Assembly (NCBI GenBank): GCA_937883885.1 | Contig: CAKZXL010000807.1 | Span: 1 to 27,491 of the forward strand | From: an uncultured Aquincola sp. | Lineage (GTDB): Bacteria > Pseudomonadota > Gammaproteobacteria > Burkholderiales > Burkholderiaceae | Reading direction: 5' to 3' | Length of the DNA stretch: 27,491 nucleotides | Part shown: piece by piece, positions 15,239 through 22,142 of the stretch | How the letters are laid out: the number at the start of each line of letters is the position of its first letter | Numbering within the stretch: position 1 is the stretch's first letter | Made by a program: the position numbers and the translations under genes | The notes under the pieces: generated by a model | Database searches by the model: none | What the model was told of the DNA's origin: nothing | What the model saw: the letters and a program-made list of their open reading frames with translations, nothing else

Positions 15239-15904
15239 TTACAGGCCGACCTCGCCGGCCAGGCCGCCGATGTCGGCGATCTCGGTGTAGCGGTAGGCCG
15301 GGTTGCCGGGGCCGTGGCCGCGGTTGACGAACACCTTGTTGACGATGCCCAGGTCGTCGGCCGACATCAGGTCGTAGCGCAGGCTGGACGACACATGCAG
15401 CAGGTCTTCCGGGTTGCAGCCCAGCGAGTCGATCATGTACTCGAAGGCCTTCAGCCGCGGCTTGTAGGCCTGGGCCTGCTGCGCGGTGTACACGCGGTGG
15501 AAGGGCGCGCCCAGCTGCGCCACGTTGCGCTGGATCTGGTCGTCGGACGCGTTGGACAGGATGACCAGCGGGATCTCCTTGGCCACCTTGGCCAGGCCGG
15601 CGGGCACGTCGGCATGCGGGCCCCAGGTGGGCACCGCATCGTAGTACTGCTGGGCCTCGTGGTCGAAGTACTGGATGCCCCACTTCTTGCACAGCCGGCG
15701 CACCGCGTTCTTGAGCACCACCTCATACGGCTGCCAGTCGCCCAGCACCTCGTCGAAGCGGTAGGCCGAGAAGTCGGCGATGAACTGCTCCATGCGCTCG
15801 GCCGGGATGCGGTCGGCGAACATCTCGCGGGCCATGTCGCCCATGCGGAAGCGGGTCAGCGTGCCGTAGCAATCGAAGGTGATGTACTTGGGTCGGAAGG
15901 CCAT
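15239..15904 (-). CDS. HAD-family hydrolase, haloacid dehalogenase type II-like
   Basis: 221 residues. An AAGGAG site (15918-15913) 8 nt upstream fixes the ATG at 15904; a longer frame to 16024 is open but unlikely. HAD motifs are the nucleophile D11 in FDCYGTL, motif II S117 in ILSNAS, motif III K148 in YKPR and an acid near D178. In L-2-haloacid dehalogenases the catalytic loop reads SSNxWD and an early arginine lies in WRxKQLEYxW. Here the loop reads SSSLRYD and that arginine motif is absent. The fold family is therefore clear, but dehalogenase activity is doubtful. A phosphatase or another C-O/C-N hydrolase role linked to the oxidase genes beside it is possible. It lies 28 nt upstream of the FAD oxidoreductase. 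Confidence 0.85.
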   Translation of the reverse strand: MAFRPKYITFDCYGTLTRFRMGDMAREMFADRIPAERMEQFIADFSAYRFDEVLGDWQPYEVVLKNAVRRLCKKWGIQYFDHEAQQYYDAVPTWGPHADVPAGLAKVAKEIPLVILSNASDDQIQRNVAQLGAPFHRVYTAQQAQAYKPRLKAFEYMIDSLGCNPEDLLHVSSSLRYDLMSADDLGIVNKVFVNRGHGPGNPAYRYTEIADIGGLAGEVGL

Positions 15905-16063
15905 GACTGCAGCTCCTTGGTTGGTCATCTCGGTGTCATTCCAGCATGCGTGCGGCGCTGCGTTGTGGGGTATTGGCCGGGGCTGGCGCAGCGAAGCTGT
16001 GGTTTGAAGGGGGCCTGACGGCATGCCGTGCGGTGTGCCCAGGCGGCGTGCGCGGGTGCCCCT
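15905..16063. promoter_or_regulatory. Intergenic region inside the catabolic operon, with a perfect palindrome
   Basis: 159 bp between the aldehyde dehydrogenase and HAD genes, the largest gap in this minus-strand run. It contains the perfect 12-bp palindrome ACGGCATGCCGT (16018-16029). It also holds a small hairpin, GCCCC-TTCAG-GGGGC (16058-16072), that spans the stop codon of the dehydrogenase. Together these could mark a partial terminator followed by an internal operator or promoter for HAD and downstream genes. I cannot pick reliable -35/-10 hexamers. Confidence 0.35.
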
Positions 16064-17545
16064 TCAGGGGGCGGCGGCAAAGTCGATGAGCACGCTTTTG
16101 AAGCGCAGGTTGGCCTCCACCGCCTGGCGGCCCAGGTCCTTGCCGATGCCCGACTGGTGGTAGCCGCCGGTGGGAATGACGAAGTCGTTGCTGCGGCCAT
16201 AGCGGTTGATCCACACCGTGCCGGCGGCGATGCCGCGCATCGCGCGCAAGGCCTTGCCGATGTCGGCGGTGTGCACGCCGGCCGCCAGGCCATAGCGCTC
16301 GTGCGCGGCCAGGGCCAGGCCCTCGGCTTCGTCGTCGAAGGTCTGCACCGTGAGCACCGGGCCGAAGATCTCTTCCTGCACCGCCGGGTTGGCGGCGTCC
16401 ACGCCCTCGATCAGCGTAGGCTGGTAGTAGGCGCCGCCGGGCGTGCCTTCATACAGCCGGCCGCCGCAGCGCAGGCGGGCGCCGGCCGCCTGCGACCGCT
16501 CCACGATGGCCGCGATGCGCTGGGCCTGCGCGGCCGAGATGATGGGCGGCAGCGTGGCCGCATCGTCCCAGGTGGCGCCGGGCCGGTGGGCCGCAAAGCG
16601 CGCGGCGATGCGTTCGACCAGCGCCTCGGCGATGCCGCGCTGCACGATCAGCCGTGAGCCGGCCACGCACACCTGGCCGGCATTGCCGGTGATGGCACCG
16701 GCGATGATGGCGGCCAGCCGGTCGAGGTCGGGCGCATCGTCAAACACCAGCTGCGGGCTCTTGCCGCCCAGCTCCAGCGTGGCCGGCTTGGGGCCTTGCA
16801 GCGCGCAGGTGGCCATGATGGCGGCGCCGGTCTGGGTGGAACCGGTGAAGGTCATCTTGCCGATGAGCGGATGGCGCGTGAGTGCATCGCCGGTGCTGCG
16901 GCCGTCGCCCTGCACGATGTTGAAGAGGCCCGGCGGCACGCCGGCCTGAACCGCCAGCTCGGCCAGCCGCAGCACCGAATGCGGCGTCATCTCCGAAGGC
17001 TTGAGCACCACCGCATTGCCGGCGGCCAGCGCCGCGCCCACCTTCCATGAAGCCATCACCAGCGGGAAGTTCCAGGGCGTGATGGCGCCCACCACCCCAT
17101 AGGGCTCGGCCACCACCATGCCCAGCTGGTCGTGGCGGGTGGCCGCCACGTCGCCGCCCAGCTTGTCGGCGTATTCGGCGAAAAAGCGCAGGCCCTCGGC
17201 GGTGAAGGGCACGTCCCAGGCGATGGCATCACGCACTGGACGGGTGGAGCACACCGCCTCGATGCGGGCCAGCGTGGCCACGTCGGCCTCCACCAGATCG
17301 GCCCAGCGGCGCAGCACACGGGCCCGCTCGCGCGGGGCGCGGCGCGCCCAGTCGGTGCGGCGCCAGGCCTGGTCGGCGTCGCGCACGGCGATGTCCACCG
17401 CATCGGCCTGGGCCAGCGGCAGCTCGCCGTGCACCTGGCCGTCGGACGGTCGGCGCACCGTCAGGCGGCCGGCATCGGGCACGAGCCGGCCGGCGATGAA
17501 ATGGCCCGAGGGCACCTGGACTTCTTCGGGTAGGAACGCGGACAC
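16064..17545 (-). CDS. NAD-dependent aldehyde dehydrogenase (PuuC-like/omega-aminoaldehyde type)
   Basis: 493 residues from a GTG at 17545, with AAGG 6 nt upstream. The frame is open far upstream, but the family N-terminus fits this start. Active-site parts are N159 in TPWN, E258 in ELGGKSP and C293 in GQVC; the cofactor loop is FTGSTQTG, and EEIFGPV lies near 391. The family oxidises aldehydes to acids with NAD(P). Context next to a PuuB-like oxidase and a class III aminotransferase suggests an aminoaldehyde or semialdehyde substrate. It lacks the CVC cysteine pair of the other dehydrogenase at 7103-8608, so the two probably act on different aldehydes. It is the first gene of the minus-strand catabolic run, divergent from the acetyltransferase. 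Benzaldehyde-type substrates cannot be excluded. Confidence 0.88.
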   Translation of the reverse strand: MSAFLPEEVQVPSGHFIAGRLVPDAGRLTVRRPSDGQVHGELPLAQADAVDIAVRDADQAWRRTDWARRAPRERARVLRRWADLVEADVATLARIEAVCSTRPVRDAIAWDVPFTAEGLRFFAEYADKLGGDVAATRHDQLGMVVAEPYGVVGAITPWNFPLVMASWKVGAALAAGNAVVLKPSEMTPHSVLRLAELAVQAGVPPGLFNIVQGDGRSTGDALTRHPLIGKMTFTGSTQTGAAIMATCALQGPKPATLELGGKSPQLVFDDAPDLDRLAAIIAGAITGNAGQVCVAGSRLIVQRGIAEALVERIAARFAAHRPGATWDDAATLPPIISAAQAQRIAAIVERSQAAGARLRCGGRLYEGTPGGAYYQPTLIEGVDAANPAVQEEIFGPVLTVQTFDDEAEGLALAAHERYGLAAGVHTADIGKALRAMRGIAAGTVWINRYGRSNDFVIPTGGYHQSGIGKDLGRQAVEANLRFKSVLIDFAAAP

Positions 17546-17758
17546 GGCAGGCCTTGCAAAGAGTGCAAACGATGCGGCCGATGCTAGGAACGGTGGCGCG
17601 GCATTTGTGTGCGTTGGCGGACCGCCCGCCGCAGCGAATTGCAAATCCGCAGGCCGCCGCAGCCGATGCTTGCAAGTTGCGCTCGGCGCCCGAAATCCAC
17701 TAGCGTGAACCCTGACATGTGCGCAAGATCGGCAGCCCATCCTGCACGGGAGACTGAA
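17546..17758. promoter_or_regulatory. Divergent control region with repeated TTGCAA palindromes
   Basis: 213 bp without a gene between the dehydrogenase (minus) and the acetyltransferase (plus). The palindrome TTGCAA occurs at 17554, 17639 and 17670; the last two are 31 bp apart, close to three helical turns. Related sequences TGCAAAC (17564) and TTGCGC (17677) flank them. The 9-mer GCCGATGCT occurs twice, near 17577 and 17663. This is the natural place for control of both catabolic arms. A regulator is not identified, although an Lrp-type gene lies at 21255. CTAG-containing stretches near 17584 (minus) and 17700 (plus) may belong to -10 elements, with low confidence. Confidence 0.45.
17748..17752 (+). 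promoter_or_regulatory. Ribosome binding site deciding a TTG start
   Basis: GGGAG lies 6 nt before the TTG at 17759. The in-frame ATG at 17717 has no such site, so this element supports the shorter acetyltransferase. Confidence 0.5.
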
Positions 17759-18637
17759 TTGATCGATGCCGAAACCGCACAGGCCACCTCGCACGATGGC
17801 GTGCTGTTGCGCGCCATGACGGCCGACGACCTGGCCGCCGCGCATGCGCTGTCCGCCGACCTGCGCTGGCCGCACCGCCCTGCCGACTGGGAGCAGGTGT
17901 TTGCGTTGGGCGACGGCGTGGTGGCCGAGCGCGACGGCGCCGTCGTGGGCACCGCATTGCGCTGGCGCTGGGGCCCGCAACACGCCACGCTGGGCCTGGT
18001 GATCGTGGCGCCGGCCTGCCAGGGCCGCCGCATCGGCCACCGGCTGATGACCGCGCTGCTCGAAGGCCTGGACGGCCGCAGCGTGCTGCTGCATGCCACG
18101 CCCGAAGGCCGCGGCCTGTACGAACGCCTGGGCTTCGTGCGCAGCGGCGAAGTGCGGCAGCACCAGGGCACCGCCCTGCCCGCGCCGCTGGTGGCATTGG
18201 ACGCCGGCTGGCGGCTGCGCCCGGCCGGCAGCAACGACGCCGACGCCCTGAAGGCGCTGGACGCCGCCGCCCGCGGCATGCCGCGCGATGCGCTGATCGA
18301 CGAGCTGCTGGCCAGCGCCGAGGCCACCGTGGTGCTGGACCACGACGGCCAGGCGCGCGGCTTTGCGATGCTGCGGCGCTTCGGCCGTGGCCACATCATC
18401 GGGCCGGTGGTGGCGCCGGATGCGGACGGCGCCAAGGCCTTGATCGCCCACCTGTCGGGCCTGTCGGCCGGCCGCTTCGTGCGCATCGACATCGACTTCG
18501 ACAGCGGTCTGGCCGAATGGCTGGAAAGCCTGGGATTGCTGCGCGTGGATGCGCCCACCACGATGGTGCGCGGCGAGCCGCTCGCGGTGCAGCCGGGCGT
18601 GCGCCTGTTCGCGCTGGCCACCCAGGCATTGGGCTGA
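17759..18637 (+). CDS. Tandem GNAT-family N-acetyltransferase
   Basis: 292 residues from the TTG at 17759; in-frame ATGs at 17717 and 17609 would add 14 or 50 low-quality residues. The N-terminal half (about 15-148) is a GNAT domain with the acetyl-CoA loop VAPACQGRRIGHRL (83-96) and the late LYERLGF motif. The C-terminal half (about 150-290) is a second, diverged GNAT-like domain of the YitH/HolE kind without a clear acetyl-CoA loop. Such proteins acetylate small amines, or their second half may bind the acceptor. Placement at the head of the plus-strand arm, facing the amine catabolic operon, fits an amine or amino-acid substrate, though that is inference. A palindromic repeat follows the stop. 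Confidence 0.8.
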   Translation: MIDAETAQATSHDGVLLRAMTADDLAAAHALSADLRWPHRPADWEQVFALGDGVVAERDGAVVGTALRWRWGPQHATLGLVIVAPACQGRRIGHRLMTALLEGLDGRSVLLHATPEGRGLYERLGFVRSGEVRQHQGTALPAPLVALDAGWRLRPAGSNDADALKALDAAARGMPRDALIDELLASAEATVVLDHDGQARGFAMLRRFGRGHIIGPVVAPDADGAKALIAHLSGLSAGRFVRIDIDFDSGLAEWLESLGLLRVDAPTTMVRGEPLAVQPGVRLFALATQALG

Positions 18638-18640
18638 AAT

Positions 18641-18717
18641 GCAGCCCCCAAGCTCGCATACGCTCGCTGCCCCCCAAGGGGGCGCCCAGCCCCTTGGGGC
18701 GGCCCGGCGGGGCTGCG
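18641..18717. repeat. C/G-run palindromic intergenic repeat (REP-like)
   Basis: The gap after the acetyltransferase holds a C-run, a CTCGCATACGCTCGC stretch, and then CCCCAAGGGG (18672-18681) and CCCCTTGGGG (18690-18699). These two are exact reverse complements separated by 8 nt. The element matches from memory a repeat scattered between genes in Burkholderiales. It can fold into a strong hairpin and may help end the upstream transcript, but no T-run follows. Family membership should be confirmed by counting copies in the genome. Confidence 0.6.
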
Positions 18718-18728
18718 TCGGCAGCGCC

Positions 18729-19664
18729 ATGGCCCCCTGCACCTTCCTCTACAAGTCCGACCCCGCCCGCGGCCGCCTGTGGGCCGAGGTGTTCCGCCAG
18801 CAGCTGCCGCAGGTGGACTTTCGCATCTGGCCCGACGTGGGCGATGCGGCGCAGGTGCGCTTCATCGCCGCGTGGGAGCCGCCGCCCGACCTGGCCACCG
18901 CCTTCCCGAACCTGGAGGTGCTGTTCTCTTCCGGCGCCGGGGTCGACCAGTTCGACCTGGCCGCGCTGCCGCCCACGCTGCCGCTGGTGCGCATGGTCGA
19001 GCCCGGCATCATCCGCGGCATGGTCGAGTACGTGAGCCATGCGGTGCTGGACCTGCACCGCGACCGGCCGCAATACCGCCGCCAGCAGCAGGCCGGCCGC
19101 TGGCAGCCGCTGCCGGTGGTGCCGGCGCACCAGCGCCGCGTGGGCGTGCTGGGCCTGGGTTCGCTGGGCCAGGCGGTGCTGGCGCGGCTGGTGGACTTCG
19201 GCTTCGACTGCGCGGGCTGGAGCCGCTCGGCCCACACCCTGCCCGGCGTGCAATGCCATGCCGGGCCCGACGGCCTGGCCCGCTTCCTGGCCCGCACCGA
19301 CATCCTGGTGTGCCTGCTGCCGCTGACCGAAGCCACGCGCGGCATGCTCAATGCCCAGCTGTTCGCGCAACTGCCGCGGGGGGCGCAACTGGTGCACGTG
19401 GGCCGCGGCCCGCAGCTGGTGCAGGCCGACCTGCTGGCCGCCCTGGACAGCGGCCAGCTGGCCGAGGCGGTGCTGGACGTCACCGACCCCGAGCCGCTGC
19501 CGGCCGACCATGCGCTGTGGCGCCACCCGCAGGTGCAGATCACGCCGCACATCGCCAGCATGACGCAGCCGCAATCCGCGGCCGAGGTGGTGATCGACAA
19601 CCTGCGCCGCTGGCAAGCCGGCGAGCCCATGACCGGATTGGTTGATCGCATCAAGGGATATTGA
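18729..19664 (+). CDS. ghrA: D-2-hydroxyacid dehydrogenase (glyoxylate/hydroxypyruvate reductase A type)
   Basis: 311 residues, matching GhrA length. The NAD(P)-binding motif is VGVLGLGSLGQAV (138-150). The catalytic triad is R226 in VGRGPQL, E255 in DPEPLP and H274 in TPHIAS. The FSSGAGVDQ and MVEYVSHAVLDLHR stretches are typical of the GhrA subfamily rather than SerA. The family reduces glyoxylate, hydroxypyruvate or other 2-oxo acids with NADPH. If the three-subunit dehydrogenase nearby cleaves an opine-type substrate, a 2-oxo acid would be released and this enzyme could reduce it. That link is inference. The ATG at 18729 has no clear ribosome site; it was chosen because the family N-terminus begins there. 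Confidence 0.85.
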   Translation: MAPCTFLYKSDPARGRLWAEVFRQQLPQVDFRIWPDVGDAAQVRFIAAWEPPPDLATAFPNLEVLFSSGAGVDQFDLAALPPTLPLVRMVEPGIIRGMVEYVSHAVLDLHRDRPQYRRQQQAGRWQPLPVVPAHQRRVGVLGLGSLGQAVLARLVDFGFDCAGWSRSAHTLPGVQCHAGPDGLARFLARTDILVCLLPLTEATRGMLNAQLFAQLPRGAQLVHVGRGPQLVQADLLAALDSGQLAEAVLDVTDPEPLPADHALWRHPQVQITPHIASMTQPQSAAEVVIDNLRRWQAGEPMTGLVDRIKGY

Positions 19665-19815
19665 GCGCAAGGCCCGCGGCACGATGTGCCGTGGCGCGGC
19701 GCACAACCGCAGCCTGCGCCACACAGGCGGGCCAAAGCAGCATCACCCACGGTGCACCCGGGCCTAAGCTGACGCTCATCGATTGCCCCACCAGCCGCAC
19801 GCCGCGCCCACCCCC
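19665..19815. promoter_or_regulatory. Intergenic region with a 15-bp palindrome upstream of the aminotransferase
   Basis: 151 bp without a gene. Just after the dehydrogenase stop lies CGGCAC-GAT-GTGCCG (19677-19691), a perfect 6-3-6 palindrome whose 15-bp size matches typical Lrp/AsnC sites. A GGTGCACC palindrome lies near 19751, followed by CCTAAGCTGACG, a plausible -10 region for the aminotransferase. The weak 5' leader has no ribosome site. The Lrp-type regulator encoded downstream is the obvious candidate binder, but this is unproven. The palindrome could instead be part of a terminator for the upstream gene. Confidence 0.4.
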
Positions 19816-21207
19816 ATGCTGTCACCCATCCACCCCGACGAACTGGCCGCGCTGGACCGCGCGCACCTGATCCACCCCGTGGCGCCGTGGCGCCTGCATG
19901 AGCAGCGCGGCCCGGCCGTGCTGGCTTCGGCCAAGGGTGCCTACCTCACCGACAACCGCGGCCACCAGCTGCTGGATGCGTTCGCGGGCCTGTGGTGCGT
20001 GAACGTGGGCTACGGCCAGGAAAGCGTGGTGCAGGCCGCCACCGAGCAGCTGCGCCAGCTGCCGTATGCCACCGGCTACTTCCATTTCGCCAGCGAGCCG
20101 GCCATCCGCCTGGCCGCCAGGCTGGCCGAGATCACGCCCGCTTCGCTCAGCCGCGCCTACCTGACGCTGGGCGGCTCGGAAGCGGTGGACGCCGCGGTGC
20201 GCTTCATCGTGCAGTACTACAACGCCACCGGCCGGCCGGGCAAGAAGCACTTCATCTCGCTGCAGCGGGGTTATCACGGCTCCTCGTCCACCGGCGCCGG
20301 GCTCACCGCGCTGCCGGCCTTTCACCGTGGCTTCGACCTGCCGCTGCCCACGCAGCACTACATCGCTTCCCCCTACCCCTACCGCAGCGAAGCCGCGGAC
20401 GATGCGGCGGTGATCGCGGCCTCGGTCGCGGCGCTGCGCGCCAAGGTGGCCGAGCTGGGCGCCGAGAACGTGGCCGCCTTCTTCTGCGAGCCCATCCAGG
20501 GCTCGGGTGGCGTCATCGTGCCGCCGGTGGGCTGGCTCAAGGCCATGCAGGTGGCAGCGCATGAGCTGGACCTCCTGTTCGTGGTGGACGAGGTGATCAC
20601 CGGCTTCGGCCGCACCGGCCCGATGTTCGCGTGCGACGCCGAAGGCGTGCAGCCCGACCTGATGACGCTGGCCAAGGGCCTGACCGCCGGCTATGTGCCG
20701 ATGGGTGCCACCATGGTGTCTGACAAGGTGTATGCCGCCATCGCCGATGCGGCGCCGGCTGGTGCACCGATCGGCCATGGCGCCACCTATTCGGGCCACC
20801 CGGTGGGCGCGGCCGTGGCGCTGGAAGTGCTGCGCCTGTACCAGGAAGGCGGCGTGCTGGCCAACGGGCAACGCGGCGCGGCGCATTTCGCGGCCGGGCT
20901 GGACGGCCTGCGCGACCATCCGCTGGTGGGCGACTCGCGCCACCGCGGCCTGCTGGGCGCGCTGGAGCTGGTGGCCGACAAGGCCAGCAAGCGCGCCTTC
21001 GACCCCGCGCTGGGGCTGGCCGACCGCATCTTCGCCACCGCCTACCGCAACGGCCTGGTGTTCCGCGCCTTCGGCGACCACATCCTGGGCTTTGCGCCGG
21101 CGCTCACCTTCACCGAGAGCGAGTTCGAGCTGCTGTTCCAGCGCCTGAAGAAGACGCTGGACGACGTGCTGGCCCTGCCCGAGGTGCGGGCGGCGATGGC
21201 CGGTTGA
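19816..21207 (+). CDS. Class III (omega) aminotransferase, PLP-dependent
   Basis: 463 residues. The PLP lysine is K287 in LAKGLTAGYVPMGA and the ring-contacting acid is D258 in VVDEVITGFGRTG. The LDAFAGLWCVNVGYG opening is typical of omega-amino acid/polyamine:pyruvate aminotransferases such as SpuC. The glycine-serine loop reads GGSEAVDAA instead of the more common GSEAND, marking a separate branch usually named only as an aspartate aminotransferase family protein. The reaction moves the terminal amino group of a diamine or omega-amino acid to pyruvate or 2-oxoglutarate and leaves an aldehyde for the dehydrogenases in the window. The start at 19816 lacks a ribosome site; an ATG at 19783 is in frame but adds an unlikely His/Pro-rich stretch. 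Confidence 0.88.
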   Translation: MLSPIHPDELAALDRAHLIHPVAPWRLHEQRGPAVLASAKGAYLTDNRGHQLLDAFAGLWCVNVGYGQESVVQAATEQLRQLPYATGYFHFASEPAIRLAARLAEITPASLSRAYLTLGGSEAVDAAVRFIVQYYNATGRPGKKHFISLQRGYHGSSSTGAGLTALPAFHRGFDLPLPTQHYIASPYPYRSEAADDAAVIAASVAALRAKVAELGAENVAAFFCEPIQGSGGVIVPPVGWLKAMQVAAHELDLLFVVDEVITGFGRTGPMFACDAEGVQPDLMTLAKGLTAGYVPMGATMVSDKVYAAIADAAPAGAPIGHGATYSGHPVGAAVALEVLRLYQEGGVLANGQRGAAHFAAGLDGLRDHPLVGDSRHRGLLGALELVADKASKRAFDPALGLADRIFATAYRNGLVFRAFGDHILGFAPALTFTESEFELLFQRLKKTLDDVLALPEVRAAMAG

Positions 21208-21254
21208 CGGGCACCGCCGCAGAATCCGGGTTCGTCCGTCTCTCTGGCTTCACC

Positions 21255-21752
21255 ATGTCTTCCGAAACCCTCAAGGTCGACCGGCTCGACCTTCGCATCC
21301 TGGCCCAGCTGCAGAAAAACGGCCGCATGACCAACGTCGACCTGGCCGATGCGGTGGGCCTGTCGCCCAGCCCCTGCCTGATCCGCGTCAAGCGGCTGGA
21401 GCAGGCGGGCTACATCAGTGGCTACGGCGCCCAGCTGCGGCTGGAGAAGCTGGGCGACACGCTGACCGTCTTCACCGAGGTGACGCTGGCCGACCACCAC
21501 CGCGAGGACTTCATCCGCTTCGAGGCCGCGATCCGCGACGTCGACGAGATCCTGGAGTGCCACCTGGTGAGCGGCGGCTACGACTACCTGCTGAAGTTCA
21601 TGACCCGCGGCGTCAACCACTACCAGGAAGTGATCGAAGGCCTGCTCGAACGCAACATCGGCATCGAGAAGTACTTCAGCTACATCGTCATCAAGTCGCC
21701 GTTCATCAAGACCCATTACCCGATCGAACGGCTGTTCCCCCACCAGCGTTAG
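21255..21752 (+). CDS. Lrp/AsnC-family transcriptional regulator
   Basis: 165 residues, standard length. An N-terminal helix-turn-helix (about residues 8-55, with NVDLADAVGLSPSPCLIRVKRL) is followed by the RAM ligand-binding/oligomer domain (about 70-150), which includes LECHLVSGGYDYLLKF. Such proteins are octamers or dimers that sense amino acids and often control neighbouring catabolic genes. The gene starts 47 nt after the aminotransferase and ends 27 nt before the three-subunit dehydrogenase, so it is probably a local regulator of one or both arms. CAGAAT at about 21220 may be part of its own -10 element. The ATG at 21255 is chosen over 21204, which would give a non-family extension. Confidence 0.92.
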   Translation: MSSETLKVDRLDLRILAQLQKNGRMTNVDLADAVGLSPSPCLIRVKRLEQAGYISGYGAQLRLEKLGDTLTVFTEVTLADHHREDFIRFEAAIRDVDEILECHLVSGGYDYLLKFMTRGVNHYQEVIEGLLERNIGIEKYFSYIVIKSPFIKTHYPIERLFPHQR

Positions 21753-21779
21753 CGCGCTGCCGCATCACCCACCACCCCC

Positions 21780-22142
21780 ATGTCCGCCCTACCGCCCCGC
21801 TTCATCCGGCTGGCCGAAACCGACCGGCCACCGATCACCCTGCTGGTGGATGGCCAGCCCGTGCAGGCCCTGGCCGGCGACACCTTGCTGGTGGCCGTGC
21901 TCAGCCAGGGGCGGCGGCTGCGCGACAGCGAATTTGGCGACGGCCCGCGCGCCGGCTTCTGCCTGATGGGCGCCTGCCAGGACTGCTGGGTGTGGACGCC
22001 GGCCGGCGAACGGCTGCGCGCCTGCTCCACCGTGGCGGAAGACGGCATGTCCATCCTGACGCGCCCGCCCCGTGGCCAGTGGCCGATGACGCCCGATCTG
22101 CAGGCCACGCTGGCCCGTCATGAGGTGGAGGTGCAGCTGTGA
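21780..22142 (+). CDS. [2Fe-2S] subunit of a three-part flavin dehydrogenase (HcnA/OoxA-N type)
   Basis: 120 residues with a plant-type ferredoxin-like fold (Fer2_4). The cluster ligands are C61, C66, C69 and C82, in the patterns GFCLMGACQDC and RAC, followed by the usual DGM. Small proteins of this kind pass electrons between the two flavin subunits of HcnABC, D-hydroxyproline dehydrogenase and heterotetrameric sarcosine-oxidase-like enzymes. Its stop overlaps the GTG start of the next subunit by 4 nt (GTGA), supporting a fixed stoichiometry. All four cysteines are present. It cannot by itself tell which amine or amino acid the complex uses. Confidence 0.9.
   Translation: MSALPPRFIRLAETDRPPITLLVDGQPVQALAGDTLLVAVLSQGRRLRDSEFGDGPRAGFCLMGACQDCWVWTPAGERLRACSTVAEDGMSILTRPPRGQWPMTPDLQATLARHEVEVQL

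Noticed and set aside
15905..16024. Longer N-terminus for the HAD protein (start at 16024)
   Set aside because: The ATG at 15904 has an AAGGAG at 8 nt and begins just before the first HAD strand; the extra residues have no family match.
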